The notes beneath the pieces were generated by a model. That model had not been told where the DNA came from. It did not search any database and worked only from the letters and a program-made list of their open reading frames with translations. Both the position numbers and the translations under genes were made by a program. A stretch of DNA of 64,000 nucleotides. It comes from Chrysogorgia sp. JL179-B06. Lineage: Eukaryota > Cnidaria > Anthozoa > Scleralcyonacea > Chrysogorgiidae. This document shows, piece after piece, positions 34,033-45,284 of this stretch (positions are counted from its first letter, which is position 1; every line of letters starts with the position of its first letter). Location of the stretch: NCBI GenBank assembly GCA_035772405.1, contig JAYKKM010000009.1, positions 3,006,260 through 3,070,259 of the forward strand, in the 5' to 3' direction.

Positions 34033-34789
34033 ACTCTTGATAATTAGATACTTCCTCATAGTCATGACAGTAGTCTGACATATCAGTTATTCTGTTTGCT
34101 TCAACTGGCTGCAAATAGTTGCGTGTTTGGCGACATTCAGGGAGATAAAATAGTTCGTTAGGTCTTCCAGCAACAGTGTCATGTCGTGACTTCCTGATGT
34201 AGTGGCTGTTCCAATGAACACGGACGTCGTCTAACTCTTGCTGCAAAAGCTGTGAAAAACAAAACCACAGGCATTCCATTTGCAAGATGTTGGACGTATT
34301 TAGCTCATTTGTGTCAATGAGGTCTTTAAAAAAATTTATCCACCAGTTCGTGCGTGTTTTTCTTAGGAATGACCACCAACATTCAATTCTTTGGTTCGAG
34401 TGTGAAGAGCCGTATACATGAGCCCTGACACCAGCTCTTTCATCCTGTCCACCACATCGAAAATAGCACTGCATGGATGCCATAACTGTATTTTCTGTTC
34501 CGTTGTCAGTTCTTAAGAGAATTGGACAGCCCATCTCGTTTTGTACAGCTTCAATGAAAAAATTACCGGTTACTGCAGGGTCATTGCTTCTTGTAATCTT
34601 CAACCAAATTCTTCTTCTGCTAAACCCATCGATACATCCGTGTATGGGAAAGCCATACGGCTTAAGCTTGTCGTAGCCATCGGTGTGCCAAGAGAAATTT
34701 GGTCCAGGATTAGTATAATGTCGTCGCTTCAGGGATTTGGCTCTGCGCTCTTGGCAACCGACAGGATCAAGTTGTCGTATGTTCGGCAT
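33959..34789 (-). CDS. Integrase-core (rve-type DDE) transposase, C-terminal two thirds
   Basis: A continuous 276-codon frame. NPGPNFSWHTDGYDKLKPYG carries the first Asp (HTDGYDK), IHGCIDGFSRR follows, PILLRTDNGTENTV carries the second Asp and SNQRIECWWSFLRK the catalytic Glu, giving a full DDE set. C-terminal motifs FKDLIDTNELN, LLQQELDDVRVHWNSHYIR and GRPNELFYLPE match the integrase-core transposases common in cnidarian and fish genomes. The HTH N-terminal part lies upstream in unresolved exons (35600-34800), so the ATG at 34789 is probably internal to an exon. Convergent with the HECT gene 350 bp away. It could be IS3EU-like or Ginger-like; I cannot decide. The frame is undamaged, unlike its neighbours. 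Confidence 0.75.
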   Translation of the reverse strand: MPNIRQLDPVGCQERRAKSLKRRHYTNPGPNFSWHTDGYDKLKPYGFPIHGCIDGFSRRRIWLKITRSNDPAVTGNFFIEAVQNEMGCPILLRTDNGTENTVMASMQCYFRCGGQDERAGVRAHVYGSSHSNQRIECWWSFLRKTRTNWWINFFKDLIDTNELNTSNILQMECLWFCFSQLLQQELDDVRVHWNSHYIRKSRHDTVAGRPNELFYLPECRQTRNYLQPVEANRITDMSDYCHDYEEVSNYQEYFNTILTLGNFQHHLDFRKLSTPS

Positions 34790-34799
34790 GGGATTCCCG

Positions 34800-35600
34800 T
34801 TGATGAAATATCATCTTCAGCTAAATCACTCATGTTCAGATCCATAACAATCCAATGGTTAAACTACCACTTCTTTTTGAGTCATGGTCGTGTCGTGAAC
34901 TCCTGGCGCATGTATGCATCGAACACAATATGACAATAACGGTTAGCCGATTTATTTCACACTTCCTACAAGCCAATGACAACACGATATTTTCAAATAT
35001 CATTTGTTCGCGCGCATAATTTTTTCCGGCCTTGACTGACATGAAATGAAAGCCGCTTTATTAAGTTTGATCAATCTGTTGTTTACAAAGAATCGTTTGG
35101 TATAGCTTGTATGTTTGCATTTATCGGTTATCACTTTTTTCACATTGATCTTATATGTCTGTATTGGATGTATATCACAGTTTTATATAACAAAATATTA
35201 TTTATATAACAAAAACTTGAGTTCATTGGTTATACAAAGTGTGATATTTTTCCTACATGCAATAATATATAAGTAATATAATGCCCGCGTAAGTTTGAGT
35301 TTCACCAGAGAGCCCAGAGAACTGTCAACTGCTTTTCTTTGTCTGATCTTTTACGTAACGTTACAATGCTGCAGGGTAGTAGAAAACAATATTAACAGGA
35401 ACGGTTCGACAAGGGCAAGTGGTGGTTTATTTCTTCGACTACGGAATCAAGGAATATTTTCATCGAAAGTGCCAACGGTCGTGCAAAGTTCGGCGGCAAT
35501 ATACTCAATGAAATAACCAGTGTCACACCAAGCGCAAGCAGAATTGGTATCTTCAAATCATCACATTCTGTATTTATTATTTGAGGACGAGGCATGATTA
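34800..35600 (-). other. Unresolved 5' region of the integrase-core transposase
   Basis: Open segments on the minus strand (35042-34836, 35595-35392) lie where the N-terminal half should be, but I cannot fix exon boundaries or recognise the HTH. Confidence 0.3.
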
Positions 35601-35661
35601 AAGAGCCCCTTTTAGGGAGGATAGCATGTCACTATTCCGAATTTCAAAAGTTTGGAGTTCA

Positions 35662-36120
35662 TGCCAGATAATAAACTTTGCCACAGATATCTGCACTTTT
35701 AAATTATTTTGACATTCAATGGCATGCTATTGTGCGCTTCCTGAATATCCTTCACCACAATGTATATGTTGCGTCGTTGTCAACGGAAGATGTTTTAGAA
35801 AGTACTTTTCTTAAAACGGGAGCCGCTTTCCATAAAATACCATGCTATTGTGCGCTTGCCAACAAAATCCTTCATAACTATATGCGCACGGCGCACTACA
35901 TGTGTCAAGTGTTCACAACTGTATATGTTGCGTAGTTCTCAAAAACACCCTGCATTGACTGTACTAAGGTTATGGCATCGTAATTTAAAGATAAATATAA
36001 AAAATATCAAATAACCCTTAGGTACGACATTTCAATCGAACAGTAACGTTAGTCCACATGTTTTGGAAACTTGTAACTCTTCAACGGGAGCCGAATTGCC
36101 AGATAATAAACTTTGCCACA
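35662..36120. repeat. Diverged direct repeats
   Basis: TGCCAGATAATAAACTTTGC followed by CACA recurs at 35662 and 36097; CATGCTATTGTGCGCTT at 35721 and 35841; TGTATATGTTGCGT at 35760 and 35921; AACGGGAGCCG at 35816 and 36083. Noncoding interspersed blocks. Confidence 0.7.
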
Positions 36121-36485
36121 AATTACCTGATGACACCATATTCATTCATCAGGCAATACAAAATGCGGATTGATTCATTTTATACGACGCAAAAACGTCT
36201 CATCTAATAAATGGGGAAATATTGCCAGGCACTCGTGCGGTGATATTGCAGTTATATATTTTTGTTATTCTACGCTTGCATTCTTGTTGTAGCGCGAGCA
36301 TTCTAGTTCCTTTTAATAGGCAAACTATTAAGATAAAACCGGCTTAATCCAATTCACCGTGAAACACGAACCCCACTCTGGCCATTCACATTATCACACA
36401 TCATACTATTCACATTCACATTATCATACTATTCACATTCATATTATCGACAAAATTATATCAATTAATCAATACACTAATTAAA

Positions 36486-36900
36486 TGCCATGTTAGAACT
36501 ACATTGTGCTACAATAATATGATATCATCATCTCAAGACCAACATTTTCTCAGTCACCCATGTTAGAACAACATTGTATTACTGACAATAATATAATTAT
36601 ATATTATAATTATATTCAACTGACAATAATATAATTATATTTTATATTCTAACATGGTTGGGAAAATGTTGGTCTTCGAGATGTCGAGGACCATGTTAAG
36701 ATTTAATTTAATATAAGGATTAAAATATGGTCTTTGACATTTGAAAGACAAGTCACTAATGAAAATTATATTGTAGTAGAATGTAGTTCTAACATGGGTG
36801 GGAAAATGTTGGTCTTCGAGATGTCGAGGACCATGTTAAGATTCAATTTAACATAATGATTAAAATATGGTCTTCAATATTTCAATGCCAACATTTGTGG
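36486..36900. repeat. Nested direct and inverted repeat cluster (foldback elements)
   Basis: 36649-36750 and 36789-36890 are near-identical direct copies (CTAACATGG-TGGGAAAATG, TTGGTCTTCGAGATGTCGAG). The same ends occur inverted at 36532-36566 (ATCTCAAGACCAACATTTTC...CCATGTTAG). A short AATATAATTATA palindrome sits between. Confidence 0.75.
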
Positions 36901-38514
36901 TTGTGTCTTAATGTGCATCCAATAAAATTCGGGCAAATTCAACTGGACAGCCCCAATCAAAGTGGGATTGCAACGCCCCTGATTGAAAATGTTGTTTGTC
37001 AGTAATCCACCAAAGGAAAACACACATTTTAAAGTAAAACCTTTTTTGTATATATCTGTATTTTGTACATGTTGTAGAAACGTATAGTTTCCTGCCAGTT
37101 CAAAACGGGCCCCAAAACAGATAACTAAAATATTACACTAATGTTGATAATGAAAATGTTGATAATGGTTGATTGAATGGAAACTGGTACATGTAGGTAA
37201 TTTGTAACATCATAGCAATAATGAATTACGGTTTGTTTAAACAACGTTCTTTGATTATGCTATTATTGTGTAAATCTGCTGCTTGAGCCAAAATACAAAA
37301 CGGTGACTCATGGAGACAGAACATTCTCAGTTGCTGCACCAAAACTGTGGAACTCATTACCACAGGAAATTAGAAGCATTGATATTTTTAAGTAGTTTTA
37401 AGTCAGCACTTCTTTTTTAAAATGAATAGTTTTTTGTTCATAGTGGTAATATGTGTAATCTGTGCGTTTCAAACAACAACTGTATTCTGAAATGCATGAA
37501 GACTACATTGTTTTCAACAATCAATTGCAACAATTCACGATAGAAGCAGGGGCGGATTTAGACTACGTCAAATAAGTCGTGCGACGAAGTAGAAAATTGT
37601 TGATTTTAATATTGTGGATAACTGGATATTGTTTATGATTATTATATTATTCTATATTATTGTTTTATTTTTAATATTTATATCCAGCTACGCATGGCAC
37701 ATACCGTGCGCAGTTTTCCGTAGCTGACGTATAGACGTTCGGAGATCCCGAGGGAGATCCCCCTAATTATCCGCCTACACGCAGGCTAAGTTTTCCGCGC
37801 GCTCAAGCGAATAGCCTGCGGGTTTGACCCTGCACGGGTAAGATGGCCCGCAAAATAGAGTTTTGACTAATTTGACGACTTAGTCACTCGCGACTAGTTA
37901 GCCAATTAAAATTTCGTGGTACAGCATTTCTGATTGGTTAACATTTATTTTATTGCGAGTTATGATTGGTAGAGAGCCTGAAACGTCATTTTGACTAATT
38001 TGAGCCCGTTGAATTCGTCATTACTGTTAGCAGTTGCACGCGCAAATCCTGCAAATTTTCATATAAACATGGCTACCACGAAGTAACGAGTATATAGCGC
38101 TTTGCAAAGATGAAGCGAATTTAAGACAGCTTTACGTTAAAATGTCCGCGAGACTTCTTCAGGTGCTTTATGCGCTAAAGCTGATCTTGTTGAACGAGTT
38201 GGAAATGGTGTAAATAGGAACATCAACGCCGAGAATTTTACACCGGATTTATACGCAAAGAAGAAAGAAAGCCATCTGATTGCTCTAAGGTAAGACTGCT
38301 TTAACCATGAATATATTTAGGATTTTTATGGTAATTGCGTTTACCCTTGGGTCTAGTACTCTCTCGCATTATAGCCGAATATTTGTTATTCATGTTAATA
38401 TTTGAATTTATTTATGAGTTGTCCACTTGTCTTTGTCTATATTCAAATTAAATGGGCTATGTGGCCCTTCATCTTCGACTCTTCACAGTCTTCTGTATAT
38501 GTTTTAGTTATAAC
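36901..38514. other. Noncoding stretch with one exon-like segment
   Basis: 38154-38288 ends at a GTAAGA donor and reads LVERVGNGVNRNINAENFTP upstream; it may be the first exon of the tyrosine recombinase further on. Between 37700 and 37860 a GC-richer block (CACGGGTAAGATGG) is present without recognised function. Confidence 0.3.
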
Positions 38515-38522
38515 AGAGTTCT

Positions 38523-38672
38523 GGTATATACTTCATGGTAACACTAGACCGGATTTCCATCTGTTTTTTATACCCCTAACCCCAACCGTAACTCTAATCC
38601 TAATCATAACCCTAACAATAACCGTAAAATACGGTGGGAGACTATATGTATTGTTACCATGAAGTATATCCC
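38523..38672. mobile_element. Telomere-motif MITE, complete, with 8-bp TSD
   Basis: TIRs GGTATATACTTCATGGTAAC and, inverse, GGGATATACTTCATGGTAAC; TSD AGAGTTCT at 38515-38522 and 38673-38680. The core is a degenerate CCCTAA-type array (CCCTAACCCCAACCGTAACT) followed by CCGTAAAATACGGTGGGAG. Confidence 0.95.
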
Positions 38673-39289
38673 AGAGTTCTATGTAGTAGTTAAAACATGA
38701 GCAGTCGATGTTTATGGGCAGTTACTGCGAATATTTTAATGAACTTGTAAAATGAATAGAATGTATGATGCATACTTTGTTTGGAAGTTGTAGAAACGGT
38801 ACAAACAAATTAGTTTAACTCCGAAAAAGCCCAATTGAGCAAGTTAAGTTTGATAAAACATTGATGTTTTATTAATCAATTTACAAATATTGATTAAATA
38901 TTTATTTATTTTGAATTTTCATGAATTATTAATGAATTTTACAAAGTACACTTACTATATTAAATATGTTACTAAGATGTAAATACAAATTGGAATTAAA
39001 CTTTATTGAACCTATATGGTACCTGTATAATAAGTTAATAACTTAGGCTAAAAAAGCTGTTTATCATTGACAGAGCTGATGTTACTGGAAACTGCATGTA
39101 CAGATCAGTAGCTTTGCTTCTTGTTGGATACTGATGACATCAATGGAGCTTTTCTTGCCTAATGATTACTATTATGAGCATCCTTGTTTCTCTTCTGTCT
39201 TTGAAGCCCATAAGAACAACCCATTTAAATCACTGTCAGGTATGGTTGCTATATCTGTGTCCTTTGATGCTATAGATAGATGACCTGGT

Positions 39290-39890
39290 TAAGGCAGGCG
39301 ACTACGACGTCCGTTCAGGAGGCGGTAATCCAGCTGCGCACTTCCTGGTGAAGCAATACCTTAAGTCAATACAGGTAGAGCAAGCGCAAGCAAGGATATC
39401 GCCCACTCAGGCTACACCCATCTTCTTTGCCAAATTTCAGAAGATTATTTTTCATTTGCGAGAACTTATTTCCAACCCCACCGCGACTGCCATTGAGAAA
39501 TATATTCATTCACAAGATCTGGCATTCTTCACACTTGAGTTTGTCACAGGACAGCCAGCTTCAGATCTCGGAAGGCTCAAGACTATGGATATTTTGCAGG
39601 ATCCCACAAATGAAACTATTCATGGTTTTCCGGGGCGGTACCGCCATCCTGCTCCGTTTGCTGTGCGCCTCCAAGGAAGATATCGCAGAACACATTGGTT
39701 GGCAGTCAACTCACATGGTAGACCATTATACACACGGGGATAGAGTTCTTGCGTTGGTCGACACTTCCGACAAGTTAAGTGTTAGTACTTTGCCAGTGGC
39801 TGGGCGCATCCCAGCTGCGGATTTTGGGGCTCGATTCCATCAATGTAACAACTTAGTCGGTTTAAAACCTTTCTTTACCGCCTGGTAAAT
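39290..39890 (+). pseudogene. Tyrosine recombinase relic (Ngaro/DIRS or Crypton-like) with internal deletion
   Basis: The first segment reads GNPAAHFLVKQYLKSIQVEQ, then AQARISPTQATPIFF and DLAFFTLEFVTGQPASDLGR, matching the core-binding domain and first catalytic region of cnidarian phage-integrase-like recombinases. After a frame change near 39630 the second segment reads RGGTAILLRLLCASKEDIAE followed by HIGWQSTHMVDHYT, with the R-x-G...H-x-GW...Y pattern in which the last Tyr would be the nucleophile. The middle of the catalytic domain is deleted, so it is inactive. It would have integrated a circular intermediate. Confidence 0.7.
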
Positions 39891-40016
39891 AGGCTTAGAT
39901 TCGGGAAAAGGAATGAGTTTTGGGTATGGGTTTGAGTTATGGGTAGTGAGGTGGTAGGGTAAGACCTGGGGTTATTAGGAATTAGCAATTGGGAAGTGTA
40001 CTCCGGCGACAGGGCT

Positions 40017-40444
40017 CCCATAACTCTCTGTCTGTGAGCCAATGGGAGCAAGAGGGCAGTTGGATAGATTACTATTCCTAGTGCAATCATGCGGAACATT
40101 GGCTATATAAGTACTGATATTCAAATTAGTCAGGGTCAGTTTGTTCAATGTGATCCCGTGAGGGTTTAGTTAAGGAACCTGCAGTTATAAGTAGTGTTAT
40201 TATAGCATTGTAAGATTTCTCGGAAGGCTCGCAAGTGAAGTTCTTACAATTATGGGAGGATGATTGGTGAATATAATATTGAGTTGGTATAACAAATTAG
40301 TATGTCATAGATCGGATGGTTTGTTCATCGTTTTTTTCCCCTCCTCCCCTCCCAAAAACAGTCTGCTGCCTTGTTCCCTGGCTCACAGACTCACATTTCC
40401 CATAACTCTCTGTCTGTGAGCCAATGGGAGCAAGAGGGCAGTTG
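40017..40444. repeat. 47-bp identical direct repeats downstream of the recombinase
   Basis: CCCATAACTCTCTGTCTGTG to GGGCAGTTGGA occurs at 40017-40063 and 40398-40444, with weaker similarity for about 30 bp after. Split direct repeats after a tyrosine recombinase gene are known for Ngaro/DIRS elements; the link is inference. Confidence 0.7.
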
Positions 40445-40619
40445 GAATGGATTACTAATTCAAGCGTCACATACAACGCCATATTTACCTACAGGTTGTC
40501 ACGTGACCATCGCCTAGCAATGGGAGAAAACAGATGGTAATGAGCCAACGTGTTAACATTCAATGAAACCAAAAGTAAAAAAATAACATTACCATGTCAT
40601 TATACTTAACATCCTCTAG

Positions 40620-40954
40620 CAGTGGCGGCGCCAGGGTACGAGAAGTGCGGGGGACAATGCAACGCCGAAGGCGCGAACACTAGGGCCACCCTGGAATATT
40701 TTGGTAATGTAGAGTGTCTGAAATACCATTTCCTGCATTTTGGGGAGATTTTACAGAATTTTGAAAATTATAAAACGTCATAAAAAACACTAAAAATTAC
40801 ACATTTCAGGTCTTTGTATCGGATATTTCATGGACAATTACTAGATACTGTCAGAACATTAAGAGAGATATCTAACAGTGCCATTCTATAATCTGTCTGA
40901 CGGCAGGTAATTTGAAAAACAAGTCCCCCAGTCCTCCCCGTGGCACCGCTACTG
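40620..40954. mobile_element. hAT-like MITE with 8-bp TSD
   Basis: Ends CAGTGGCGGCGCCAGGG and, inverse, CAGTAGCGGTGCCACGG; flanks TCCTCTAG and TCCTGTAG (7 of 8 identical). No ORF. Confidence 0.8.
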
Positions 40955-41287
40955 TCCTGTAGAGTGGGAACATACAGTGGGCTCCAGTTACATGTTTCAT
41001 AATTTTAGCATCAAACTCTTGTCCTCTCTGTAGGTTTACGGGCACTATTTTATTGCCAACGCTCTTGACAAACTCAAAGCTGTTAAAAATAAAATTAATA
41101 AGAATTACTAATTAACATTCATATATGCAATATTCATGAACAATTTCGATATTAAACTTGTAAAGGAATTAGTACAATCACTTTCTACTATTAAACTGTA
41201 TAAACAGTAACAATTTGCTAACCGGATTTCGTTTCCTTCTGTATCATAAAGAACGGGAAGGGAGACATCGTATATCTTGTTCCTTAA
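40955..41287 (-). pseudogene. Two exons of an unrecognised gene, cut by two transposons
   Basis: On the minus strand 41287-41222 reads KIYDVSLPVLYDTEGNEIR to a GTTAGC donor; after a 135-bp intron ending TTTTTAACAG, 41086-40960 reads FEFVKSVGNKIVPVNLQRGQ and then MKHVTGAHCMFPLY. Codon phase fits. Its upstream side ends at the TTAA where Kolobok-like copy 2 starts, and its downstream side at the TSD of the hAT-like MITE. Family unknown; could be host or an older element. Confidence 0.35.
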
Positions 41288-44200
41288 AGGAGCGGTGTCA
41301 CCTCGTGCGCATCTTTTCTGCCCATTGCAAACTTGAAAACGTCAGGCTGACGTTTTCAAGTTTAGCATAATCCAAGATGGCGTCCACATCTGAGGATTGC
41401 GTGGCGGCAGACGCGATAATTCAGGGCGAAAAAGAAAGCACGATAGTGTAGAAAGCCGACGAAAGTCATAGAATAGTCAACATAAAATAATATATTTATT
41501 GAAAAATATATTTGAAGCATGGAAAGATGCAAAAATCGTGGCAGGATACAGCTCATGTTGTGACAGTGATTTCACTGCGCATCTGTTATCCTTAGAATAT
41601 CGAAGAAGGTAAGGATAATGTAGTTTTAATACAAGTTTCAATTCGATTAAATGTATAAGACATTGGAATAAACGTATTGAAATTTGTATTATTTAACGAT
41701 TTTAGATCGGATCCCAATCAATCGTAGCGACAAAAACAAAGCCGAATGACTCAACAAAGTGCAGATCATGGCACTGATATTGGCACGTGTGATGTAAATA
41801 TTTCTCAATGCATCATAAATATAAATAGCAAGAACAAGTATAAAAAGATAAACGATTTAACAAACCATTAAAATTCTCTAAGTTTACACAAATAAAAGAA
41901 TATGCAGAAATTCAGCTCATTAGAATCCCTTTTGTTATGTTTGTATAACCTTTTGTTATGTTTGTTTACATTCTGATGGCAGGCATTGTAATTATACAAA
42001 ACGTTATGTTATCATTTTTTAATTCTACAATATCTACCGATTCACGAAGCCTTTGTGGTGCTTTTGATGACCTATATCTTGCCAGTAAAATATAAACAAT
42101 TGGTCTATTTATACCAATTTATGGCTAACAACAATGTATTTATTTTAATAGCTCAGGAAACATCCACACCTTGAAAGGTAGAGAAAGCCTGCATCCTCCT
42201 TTTCAATCAGAATCTCCCACACTGGGAAAGCAACCAGATGGAAATATCATGGAGACGGATGTCAACTTAAGTTTTACTGGGTCTGATGTACCACTTGGTG
42301 AAAGGTACTGATTGTGGACTATTGTCCACAACCTTTCAAATAACTGTGTGGCCCTTTGCTGAGATGTCGGCAGAGTTTGCCAAGACCAGATACATTCGTT
42401 TATATCTGACATAGTTTATAGTTATACAGATGTGTGTATCGATAATAGATTGCCAATACTTCTAATTGTATATGTCTAGTTCTACCATTGACCCACTTGA
42501 TACTATGAATGCAACAAATGTGTCAATATTTACCGATGATGAGGAGACTACCGATGAGAGCAGTTTGGAGGACAATCAGGTACAAGAATATATATTAGGA
42601 TATATACATGAAGTTTCACAGCAGCTACATATTATATATTTATTACTTTAGTTTAATAGAATACATTTCCTTTACAGCTTACACAACCTTACCAAATCAG
42701 TCATTGAAGATTTGAATGCCGAAAGGCAAAGTAATTCAGAGTATGAAATCTTATGTGTTTTGAAGCATTGTGTGGGTCTTATAATCATCCTTGCAAGTGG
42801 GAGCTTAGCTGAATAACGAAAGACACATCTTGGCTTGATCAAGTCAAAGGGTTTTAAAGTCTGCTATTGTGTAACCCATGTCAAATCAGGGAGCTAAATT
42901 ATTTCCCAGGAAGGGTTAGTTTGGGGGCTTATCCAAACCTAGCCTGTCAACAATCCCTATGGGCAAAAACTGGAGTACCTGAAGAAAACCCACAACGTTT
43001 AGTAGACTAATTTCACATAAACTGCAACAAATAATTTTTCATTGATCAAATGATATTATATGCCTTTGTTATTTATATAGCTCCATGGATGATAATAGTG
43101 ATGGCGATTTGAAGGTGATGTACCCAATGTCTGATGAACAACAGCCAGATATGGATGATGTACAGCAACCACAAATGGATGATTCACAACAGTCATCTAG
43201 CACTCCTCCAATTACCTTTCGTCCACATCAAAAACTCAGCAGAGGGGATGAAATGTATGCCATGAAAGTAGAATATAATATGGTGCAAGAAAGAAAATTT
43301 GTGTGCTATCTTGATTTACTTCTTGCAGCATTTCAAGCTAAATGTCAGACACCTGGGTGTACTGCCTTGCCCAATATTAAATATCACTTTGTCAGCATAA
43401 CCCTTATTGTGAACTGTCTATGTTCATCAGGGCATAAATATAGATTTTGCTCATCCCACCAAGTCAATGAGATTTATGCCAGCAATCTCCAGGCAGCTGC
43501 TTCAATTATTCTATCTGGAAGTCAACCTATTACAGATTCCAACGGCTGTATTTGGTTCCAGAAATAAACGAGTGGTGGTCTTGGATGAGGGGTGAAGTGA
43601 TCAGGGAATTTTCTGGAAAAGATGTTCTTGTTGGTGGTGGTTCAATGCAGGGTTAAATGCCAAGAATCTTTGCTACTTTATGATGGAGGTAGAGTCAAAT
43701 TATATTCTTGCTATTGAAGTCTTGGATAAGAGGCATGTTGGCCTGATCTCCACAAATATGGAAAAAGAGGCAGTTCGTCGAAGTCTTGATCGAGTTACCA
43801 AAGAAATGAAAGTGGTTGAGCTGGTGACTGATGCATCCGCATCTGTGAAAGCATTACTTGGTAAGTTATAAAATTGAAAAATTCAACTTGATAATCCCAT
43901 CTTCATCTAGGATTTGAGGTAATATATTAATATACGAGATGGATACTGATTTCCTTCGTGTTTTCTTGACGAATCGAGATATATAATACCCTAGATAGCA
44001 CACATACAGTACAACTTGGTCTATTTATTTTATTGATGAAAATTACTTTTCAATTTCAGAATCCCAATATAAAGATAGAGTGCACAGCTTAGATGTGTGG
44101 CACAAGTCAAAAAGTATTAAAAAATGTCTGGCGAAGGTTTGTATATTAGACACATGATTTAGCATAGAAAACAACTTGAGGGCACTCAGATACTGCATAC

Positions 44201-45126
44201 CCATCCCCAACACGTTAAGTCAGGTAGTATATAGTATTAATATTAACTTAAAAAGTAGCGTGATGTGCATTATAGTTGGGTAAACCAAAGGCGATACAAA
44301 ATATTAAGGATTGGTCATCTCATATCAGACATTTCTGGTACTACTCCAGTGAATGCCGACAAGATGATGCCACCTCTCACGATGAAGCACTAAGGTATTT
44401 ATTTGCTTAATTGTTTGTGCACTACCCAATAGAAATTCACCAACAAAGGTGGTTGTTAATTTTTTTATTTGTTTCATATTTGTTTAGGATAAATGGATTG
44501 GATTGCTGCAATCATATTTGCAACGAGAACCAGTGGCTTGGGGGTCAATGTGACCATGATGATGATGATGATAATAACCATGATGAAAGTCTCTCCTGGT
44601 TTGATTGTCGCGATAAAGACTTCATCGAACTGCAAAAGGTCATTTTGAATCCAGACCTACTTGCCAGTTTCAAGTACTATAACCGTTTCAGGTAAGGTAA
44701 AAATGAATTGTCTGCTTTTCTTGTACTTTCACCAATTTTAGCCAATAATGTCATAATTTACATGTACCAAAACCAAGTGAAGTAAATGGAAGTTTTTGAT
44801 ATTTTAACTTTTGTAGGCATACTGGTGGTATTGAGTGCGCAAACAGTCTTGGTTTAGACACGAAAGCGAATACCTTTCAAGTAAGTTTTTGTCCAGCAAA
44901 ACGTTTTATATGGTCAAATGTTAAATACCATTTTACTGGGAAATATTTAAAATAGCAAATTTTTAGGTATCAAGCATACACAGCAAGGCGACAACTAACA
45001 GCCATTGACTGGAATTTCCATCTTGGCCTTAAACAGATGACATCGCAGTCTGGTGAGGATATGGTGACAAGAAAATATAACCTCATAAAAGGTTATGAAT
45101 ATATCCCAGTGCTAATTTCGCATGTG
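41288..45126 (+). mobile_element. Kolobok-like element A, copy 2, 3' truncated
   Basis: Left end AGGAGCGGTGTCACCTCGTG (TTAA at 41284-41287) is a diverged copy of the element at 20151. A transposase gene follows with the same exon order. Neither the P2X7-like gene nor the right inverted repeat is present; the sequence stops at TTAA 45127, inside the last transposase exon. Confidence 0.8.
41377..45126 (+). pseudogene. Kolobok-like transposase copy 2, catalytic Asp lost
   Basis: Exons parallel the copy at 20240: 41377-41610, 42151-42305, about 42478-42580, 42680-42740, 43081-43860, 44060-44137, about 44275-44394, 44489-44692, 44818-44880, 44966-45126. Exon 1 has a stop and frame changes. Exon 5 is intact over CQTPGCTALPN...HKYRFCSSH, which shows where copy 1 is frameshifted, but lost about 57 bp after ILSGS and a second short stretch that removes the GDGQFDS motif (now GGGSM with a frame change). 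VVELVTDASA and HTGGIECANSLGL are kept. Inactive. Confidence 0.8.
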
Positions 45127-45130
45127 TTAA

Positions 45131-45275
45131 AGTGCCACTATGTTGAAAATTCACCCCCATCTCTTAGATTTTCTTTAGCATAGAATAGTATTTCAGGGTC
45201 GAAAGTGATTATCGATGTAAAAAAAATAGTATTTTGAAGTAAGTATTTTGAGCTCTGAAATCACTATTATTTAGG
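45131..45275 (+). mobile_element. Kolobok-type B end inserted at TTAA
   Basis: TTAA (45127-45130) then AGTGCCACTATGTTGAAAAT and TTCACCCCC, comparable to AGTGCTACTGAAACG...CGACCCC read inward from 28549. Only about 145 bp remain before gypsy sequence. Confidence 0.45.
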
Positions 45276-45284
45276 CCACCATTA

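Noticed and set aside
37690..37870. tRNA gene or tRNA-derived SINE
   Set aside because: GGGTTTGACCC resembles a B box, but no cloverleaf with paired acceptor stem or A box at correct spacing can be drawn.
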